DNA of 64,000 nt from Lentibacillus sp. Marseille-P4043 (GTDB lineage Bacteria; Bacillota; Bacilli; Bacillales; Amphibacillaceae): the NCBI RefSeq assembly GCF_900258515.1, contig NZ_LT984884.1, positions 2,052,744-2,116,743 of the forward strand. Direction: 5' to 3'. Below the pieces are notes generated by a model. It was not told where the DNA came from, made no database searches, and saw only the letters and a program-made list of their open reading frames with translations. A program made the translations under genes and the position numbers. Shown here in pieces: positions 60,189-64,000 of the stretch (position 1 is its first letter; every line of letters begins with the position of its first letter).

Positions 60189-61244
60189 ATGAGTACATAC
60201 CCAAACGTTAACGAAACAAAAGAGATTATTAAACAGTTAGTGTCGATCCCAAGTCCTTCAGGTTACACGGAAAACGTAATTCAGTATGTCGATCGTTTTT
60301 TACAGGATTTACAGGTGGAAACTAGACGTAATCATAAAGGTGGATTAATTGCAACATTGCCTGGAGAAAATGATAAAGAACATAGAATGCTAACTGCACA
60401 TGTCGATACATTAGGGGCGATGGTGAAGGAAGTAAAGGATAATGGCCGGCTTCGTCTGGACCTTATTGGCGGATTCAAGTATAACGCAATAGAGGGTGAG
60501 TACTGTGAGATACATACATCTAGTGGTAAGGTTTTTACCGGAACCATCTTAATGCATCAAACATCTGTTCATGTTTACAAGAATGCTGGGGATGCGAAAC
60601 GTAATCAAGAAAATATGGAAGTTCGGATTGATGCCAAGGTGGAAAACGCTAAGGAAATTCGTGAACTTGGTATTGAGGTTGGGGATTTTGTGTCATTCGA
60701 TCCACGAGTTCAGCTTGCCGATAACGGATTCATTAAATCCCGTCATTTAGATGACAAAGCAAGTGTTGGGATTTTGTTGCAGCTGATTAAGCGACTGAAA
60801 GAAGAAAATGTGACACTTCCATATACGACACATTTTCTAATTTCAAATAATGAGGAAATTGGCTATGGTGGAAATTCTAATATCACACCTGAAACGGTTG
60901 AATATTTAGCAGTTGATATGGGTGCCATGGGAGATGGCCAATCAACCGATGAATACACCGCTTCCATTTGTGTGAAGGATGCAAGTGGACCGTACCATTT
61001 TGGGTTGCGTAAACATCTTGTAGAGTTGGCGGAATCGAATGACATCGGCTATCAATTGGATATTTATCCGTATTATGGATCAGACGCATCGGCAGCGATC
61101 AGAGCTGGTCATGATATTGTTCATGGACTTATCGGACCAGGTATTGACTCATCCCATGCATATGAAAGAACACATGAAACATCTTTAGACTATACGGAAC
61201 AATTGCTGTATCATTATGTTCTTTCTGGAATGGTAAAATATTAA
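60189..61244 (+). CDS. M42 family metallopeptidase (glutamyl aminopeptidase type)
   Basis: The protein has 351 residues. A dinuclear zinc aminopeptidase is indicated by AHVDTLG (His/Asp), the bridging Asp in RHLDDKASVG, the catalytic Glu pair in SNNEEIGYGG, the Asp in VDMGAMG and the final His in DSSHAYERTH. It forms self-compartmentalised tetrahedral particles in relatives and trims peptides in the cytoplasm. ATG 60189 follows GAGAGGAG. It is monocistronic with a terminator at 61258. Confidence 0.9.
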   Translation: MSTYPNVNETKEIIKQLVSIPSPSGYTENVIQYVDRFLQDLQVETRRNHKGGLIATLPGENDKEHRMLTAHVDTLGAMVKEVKDNGRLRLDLIGGFKYNAIEGEYCEIHTSSGKVFTGTILMHQTSVHVYKNAGDAKRNQENMEVRIDAKVENAKEIRELGIEVGDFVSFDPRVQLADNGFIKSRHLDDKASVGILLQLIKRLKEENVTLPYTTHFLISNNEEIGYGGNSNITPETVEYLAVDMGAMGDGQSTDEYTASICVKDASGPYHFGLRKHLVELAESNDIGYQLDIYPYYGSDASAAIRAGHDIVHGLIGPGIDSSHAYERTHETSLDYTEQLLYHYVLSGMVKY

Positions 61245-61257
61245 GGAAATAATTTTG

Positions 61258-61298
61258 AAAAAGGCGAACCTACTCGTTTGGAGTGGACTCGTCTTTTT
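61258..61298 (+). terminator. terminator of the M42 peptidase gene
   Basis: The stem AAAAAGGCGA/TCGTCTTTTT has inner AC..GT pairs. The following 260 bp (61299-61559) hold no visible gene. Confidence 0.75.
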
Positions 61299-61559
61299 GT
61301 TTATCCATTTAAGTCTATTTTTCTTGAATAGAATGGGGATTTTTTGATATTCATAAGAAAGAAATATTAAAATATAGAAGTTGTTCGGTTGACCACTTTG
61401 AAGATGTTTCAATTTGGGAACATTATTTTCAGTGAAAAAGAAGTTTTGAAACATTTCACGGAAGCATTGAGTAAATTCCAGTTATATTTCGCGGGTCCGA
61501 ACGTTAATTAACAGATCGAATATGATACAATAGTAAAAAAATACTGGATGGTGATTACC

Positions 61560-61904
61560 ATGAGCTTTTATCAGCAAAGTAGGGATCAGATATTGCTGCA
61601 TCTAAAAAATATAATTGATACAACATTAAAGGATATCCCGGCTGATGTGTATCTTTTTGGCTCATGGGCTCGGAAGGAAGAGAAAAGAACTTCTGATATT
61701 GATGTTGCACTTCAATCACCGGAAGAAATTCCGATAATAAAGTGGGTTGAACTCCGTGAAAGAATAGAAGAATCACCCCTTCCATATCGTGTTGATTTAG
61801 TCGATTTGTCAAAGGCAGATCAGGATCTTATTAATAGAATTAAAAAGGAGGGGATACAATGGAAAGGTTACTCGAACGAGTTCAAGTCGCAAACAAAGCC
61901 TTAA
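61560..61904 (+). CDS. mntA: MntA-type nucleotidyltransferase antitoxin
   Basis: The protein has 114 residues. This is a minimal nucleotidyltransferase with the intact motif GSX10DXD (GSWARKEEKRTSDID) and a third acidic residue in PYRVDLVDL. MntA-type antitoxins neutralise their HEPN toxin by transferring AMP to a tyrosine of it. ATG 61560 after GGATGGTG is preferred to 61548. It overlaps the hepT gene by 46 bp, as expected for a translationally coupled toxin-antitoxin pair. The name coincides with, but is unrelated to, the manganese gene. Confidence 0.85.
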   Translation: MSFYQQSRDQILLHLKNIIDTTLKDIPADVYLFGSWARKEEKRTSDIDVALQSPEEIPIIKWVELRERIEESPLPYRVDLVDLSKADQDLINRIKKEGIQWKGYSNEFKSQTKP

Positions 61905-62266
61905 GGACATTTAATGAGGTGGTTAAAATTGAAAGCCCTTCCGCTATTGAACGCGATGCAGCAATTCAGCGCTTCGAATTTAGTTTTGAAGCATGTTGGA
62001 AAGCAGGTAAACAATATTTGTATAATGTTGAGGGCCTGGACATTGGTTCGCCAAAGGGCGTTATTCGTTCTTTTCGGGAAGTTGGTGTCTTTAGTGAAGA
62101 GGAAACTGTTCTTGGTTTACGGATGGTCGATCACCGTAATTTAACCGTGCATACATATAATGAGGATTTATCAATTGAAATTTCGGGAATGCTTCCACAA
62201 TATTATCAGCTGTTGTGTAACTGGATGGAGCGTATACATAATAGGATTCACATGGATACGAAATAG
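61859..62266 (+). CDS. hepT: HepT-like HEPN ribonuclease toxin
   Basis: The protein has 135 residues and is helical (HI0074 / nucleotidyltransferase substrate-binding family). The HEPN catalytic motif RX4H is present as RNLTVH and is followed by TY, giving RX4HXY, the arrangement in which MntA AMPylates the tyrosine. The expected activity is RNase cleavage that arrests growth, held off by the preceding antitoxin. AAGGAGGGG precedes ATG 61859 inside mntA. The family assignment is firm, while toxicity here is inference. Confidence 0.85.
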   Translation: MERLLERVQVANKALRTFNEVVKIESPSAIERDAAIQRFEFSFEACWKAGKQYLYNVEGLDIGSPKGVIRSFREVGVFSEEETVLGLRMVDHRNLTVHTYNEDLSIEISGMLPQYYQLLCNWMERIHNRIHMDTK

Positions 62267-62276
62267 GAGGGTTCCT

Positions 62277-62474
62277 GTGGTTTTTTTCTTTTATACGTTG
62301 GCGATTTTATTGATTTTTAGTGGTTTAGTTGCATTCTTTCGATCGGTCAAATATCGATTTAATCATGTATATATTAAGCTAGGCCAATTAAAAGTACCAT
62401 TTTGGATCTGTAAAATGGCAGCTGCTGTTTTTGTTTTTGGCCTGGGGATTTTTTTATTAAGACAGTGGATATGA
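62277..62474 (+). CDS. small two-helix membrane protein
   Basis: The protein has 65 residues. It starts at GTG 62277 with AGGAGGG six bases ahead, ten bases after hepT. Two hydrophobic helices (VVFFFYTLAILLIFSGLVAFF and ICKMAAAVFVFGLGIFLL) flank a basic loop (RSVKYRFNHVYIKLGQLK). I do not recognise a family. The close spacing suggests co-transcription with the toxin-antitoxin pair, but a functional link is unproven. A longer frame to 62160 lies inside hepT and is not used. Confidence 0.65.
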   Translation: MVFFFYTLAILLIFSGLVAFFRSVKYRFNHVYIKLGQLKVPFWICKMAAAVFVFGLGIFLLRQWI

Positions 62475-62590
62475 TAAATAGAACGTGAGGACGAGATGAC
62501 TTGCCATTTTGGGTAAGTCATTTTGCGTTCTGTAGATAGAAGATTATAATTAGGCCTAACAGATATTTGAAGTGGGAAGTAGGTATATTG

Positions 62591-63598
62591 ATGAAACTTA
62601 GCATTTTAGATCAAGCACCAATTGCATCGGGAAAAACAGCCCAAGAAACGCTTGAGGATTCAATAAAACTTGCACAACTTGGAGACCGATTAGGCTATAC
62701 GCGCTACTGGATTGCGGAACATCATGATATGTCCGGTTTAGCATGCCCCAACCCCGATGTGATGATTGGGATTATTGCCTCAAAAACAGAAAAAATCAGG
62801 ACTGGCGCAGGTGCAGTATTATTGCCGCACTATAAACCGTTTAGGGTAGCAGAGACCTATAATTTGCTAGCAACTTTATTTCCTGACCGTATTGATTTGG
62901 GGATTGGGCGAGCACCGGGTGGATCCGCCGAAGTTACAATGGCACTGTCCGATAATTTTTTAGAACAAGTACGAAAAGTTCCAGAAAAACTTGATGATTT
63001 ATTGCGTTTTTTACATCATGATTTTCCGAAAGATCATATGTATGCGAAAATCAAACCAACACCAGTTCCAAAAAAATCACCAGAACCATGGATGCTCGGA
63101 ACAAGTGGGAAAAGTGCTATTTTAGCAGCTGAGAAAGGAATGGCTTATACATTTGGCCACTTCATGAGTGATCAAGATGGCCCAGCAATTGTTACCAACT
63201 ATAAGGAACTATTCAAGCAAAAACATCCGGCATTAACGCCAAAGGTTATTGTGACGATAACAGTTATTTGTGCAGAGACAACCAAGGAAGCTGAAGAAAT
63301 TGCAATGAGCAGCTTATTGTGGAATGTTCTTCGTGCTAAAGGGGAAGGAAACGATGGGGTACCTTCTGCTCTAAATGCACTAAACTATTCGTTTTCAGAG
63401 GAAGAGGCAGAAAGGCTTAGTAAAGCCAAAGAAAAAATGATTATCGGGAACCCAACAGAAGTGAAACAACAACTTGAGAACCTGCAGCAGGCATATCAGG
63501 TAGACGAATTTATGATTGTTACGATCACACACGACCATGAGGCAAGAAAAATGTCATATAAACTGATTGCCGAGGAAATAATGAAGGATAAAACGTAA
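62591..63598 (+). CDS. LLM-class flavin-dependent oxidoreductase
   Basis: The protein has 335 residues and is a luciferase-like TIM-barrel monooxygenase using FMNH2. The family start MKLSILDQAPIASG is intact. Also present are LGYTRYWIAEHHDM, TGAGAVLLPHYKPFRVAE and LGIGRAPGG, typical of this alkanal-monooxygenase-like subgroup common in Firmicutes. ATG 62591 with AAGTAGGT ahead is chosen; the frame opens eight codons earlier. The substrate is unknown. A terminator lies at 63683. Confidence 0.9.
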   Translation: MKLSILDQAPIASGKTAQETLEDSIKLAQLGDRLGYTRYWIAEHHDMSGLACPNPDVMIGIIASKTEKIRTGAGAVLLPHYKPFRVAETYNLLATLFPDRIDLGIGRAPGGSAEVTMALSDNFLEQVRKVPEKLDDLLRFLHHDFPKDHMYAKIKPTPVPKKSPEPWMLGTSGKSAILAAEKGMAYTFGHFMSDQDGPAIVTNYKELFKQKHPALTPKVIVTITVICAETTKEAEEIAMSSLLWNVLRAKGEGNDGVPSALNALNYSFSEEEAERLSKAKEKMIIGNPTEVKQQLENLQQAYQVDEFMIVTITHDHEARKMSYKLIAEEIMKDKT

Positions 63599-63682
63599 TA
63601 TATTTGTTGTTAAGTGTGTATTAACTATTGAAATTTTCGTAACCTGTCTCATCGTTTAACACGTGGGACCTTAAACTAATTT

Positions 63683-63725
63683 TAAAATGGCGAACTCGTC
63701 TTTTGATGGGCTCGTCATTTTTTTA
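63683..63725 (+). terminator. terminator after the LLM oxidoreductase gene
   Basis: The stem AAATGGCGA/TCGTCATTT has inner CTCGTC pairing and a seven-T tail. Confidence 0.8.
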
Positions 63726-63846
63726 TTCTCTAGCACTAGACCAAAATAAGACTAGAGACCTACTGCAAAATATAGCTTAGGCTCATTATCGTTTTTTCAT
63801 TTGCTAGGTATGATAGAGACAAGATAATGAAAGGAGGCAGAAATGA

Positions 63847-64000
63847 ATGAATAAATTTTTATTGTTTCTAGGCGGATTAGCTGCATTGTTAGTATTACTG
63901 GCAACATTAGGTCCGATGATTCTGCTAGGTGTCAGCATTTGGTTGCTATATGTGATCTTTAAACAGTTTATGAAAAGTGACTCAACAGTTGGAAAAATTG
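63847..64000 (+). CDS. membrane protein, 5' part only (Lmo0954-like)
   Basis: The frame runs off the right edge after 51 codons. It starts MNKFLLFLGGLAALLVLLAT with AAGGAGG eight bases ahead, followed by a second hydrophobic stretch and KQFMKSDSTVGKI. The pattern resembles the small Lmo0954-type membrane proteins often encoded next to pspA-like genes. An overlapping ATG at 63843 is closed after three codons. The assignment is tentative because the rest is missing. Confidence 0.55.
   Translation, partial: MNKFLLFLGGLAALLVLLATLGPMILLGVSIWLLYVIFKQFMKSDSTVGKI

Noticed and set aside
62160..62276. Longer version of the small membrane protein starting inside hepT
   Set aside because: A GTG with AGGAGGG at 62277 explains the start, and the upstream part is out-of-frame hepT sequence.

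Overview
The window is chromosomal DNA of a low-GC Gram-positive endospore-former-type bacterium of the Bacillaceae. The gene content and order follow Bacillus subtilis blocks: ykoP/Q/N, uvrBA, yojF-bshB2, yvlCD, hprK-lgt-yvoDEF, glpKD, yvcD-trxB, yvcI-rapZ-mgfK-whiA-crh, clpP, cggR-gapA-pgk-tpiA-gpmI-eno, secG-est-rnr and smpB-ssrA. The style of the intergenic repeats suggests the Oceanobacillus/Virgibacillus/Lentibacillus group. That placement is inference, because there is no rRNA in the window.

Layout. Positions 1-9.2 kb hold lipid and envelope genes (ykoP, ykoQ, ykoN), the LexA-boxed uvrBA excision repair operon and the bacillithiol gene bshB2. Positions 9.2-11.2 kb form an accessory patch: yvlDC lies between two inverted copies of a repeat element with shared terminal sequences, and one copy carries a 20/21-bp tandem array. 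Positions 11.2-25 kb hold the carbon-catabolite and central metabolism genes: HPr kinase, Lgt, PpaX, glycerol kinase and dehydrogenase with a GlpP-type attenuator, thioredoxin reductase, RapZ/MgfK/WhiA and Crh. A third copy of the element sits at 25.07-25.59 kb, before clpP, whose promoter carries a CtsR operator. Positions 26.4-35.1 kb (minus strand) hold a complete peptide-type ABC importer followed by a DUF6305-like protein and a two-component system. Positions 35.3-37.1 kb hold tRNA-Arg(CCG) and a menA-like plus heme-like membrane gene pair with an FNR-type box at -41.5. Positions 37.2-44.8 kb hold a remnant of rpoN/sigL, a glutaredoxin and the CggR-controlled glycolytic operon. Positions 45-50 kb hold a nucleoside hydrolase, a nitroreductase without a normal start codon, a second 20-bp tandem array, an orphan ptsI and a lipase-like gene. 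Positions 50-57.1 kb hold secG, est, rnr, an inserted MntR-boxed Mn/Zn ABC transporter, smpB and tmRNA. Positions 57.3-64 kb are accessory: esterase, CMD-domain protein, TetR regulator, an orphan SinI-domain protein, an M42 peptidase, a MntA/HepT toxin-antitoxin pair, a luciferase-like oxidoreductase and a truncated membrane gene.

The genes connect functionally. HprK, Crh, PtsI, GlpK (a PTS-phosphorylated kinase), CggR and the glycolytic enzymes form the carbon-control core. ClpP and the SmpB/tmRNA pair form the quality-control core. The least explained signals are the family of elements with asymmetric A/B terminal inverted sequences and interchangeable interiors, and the two 20-bp tandem arrays that share the core AACATCRRC.
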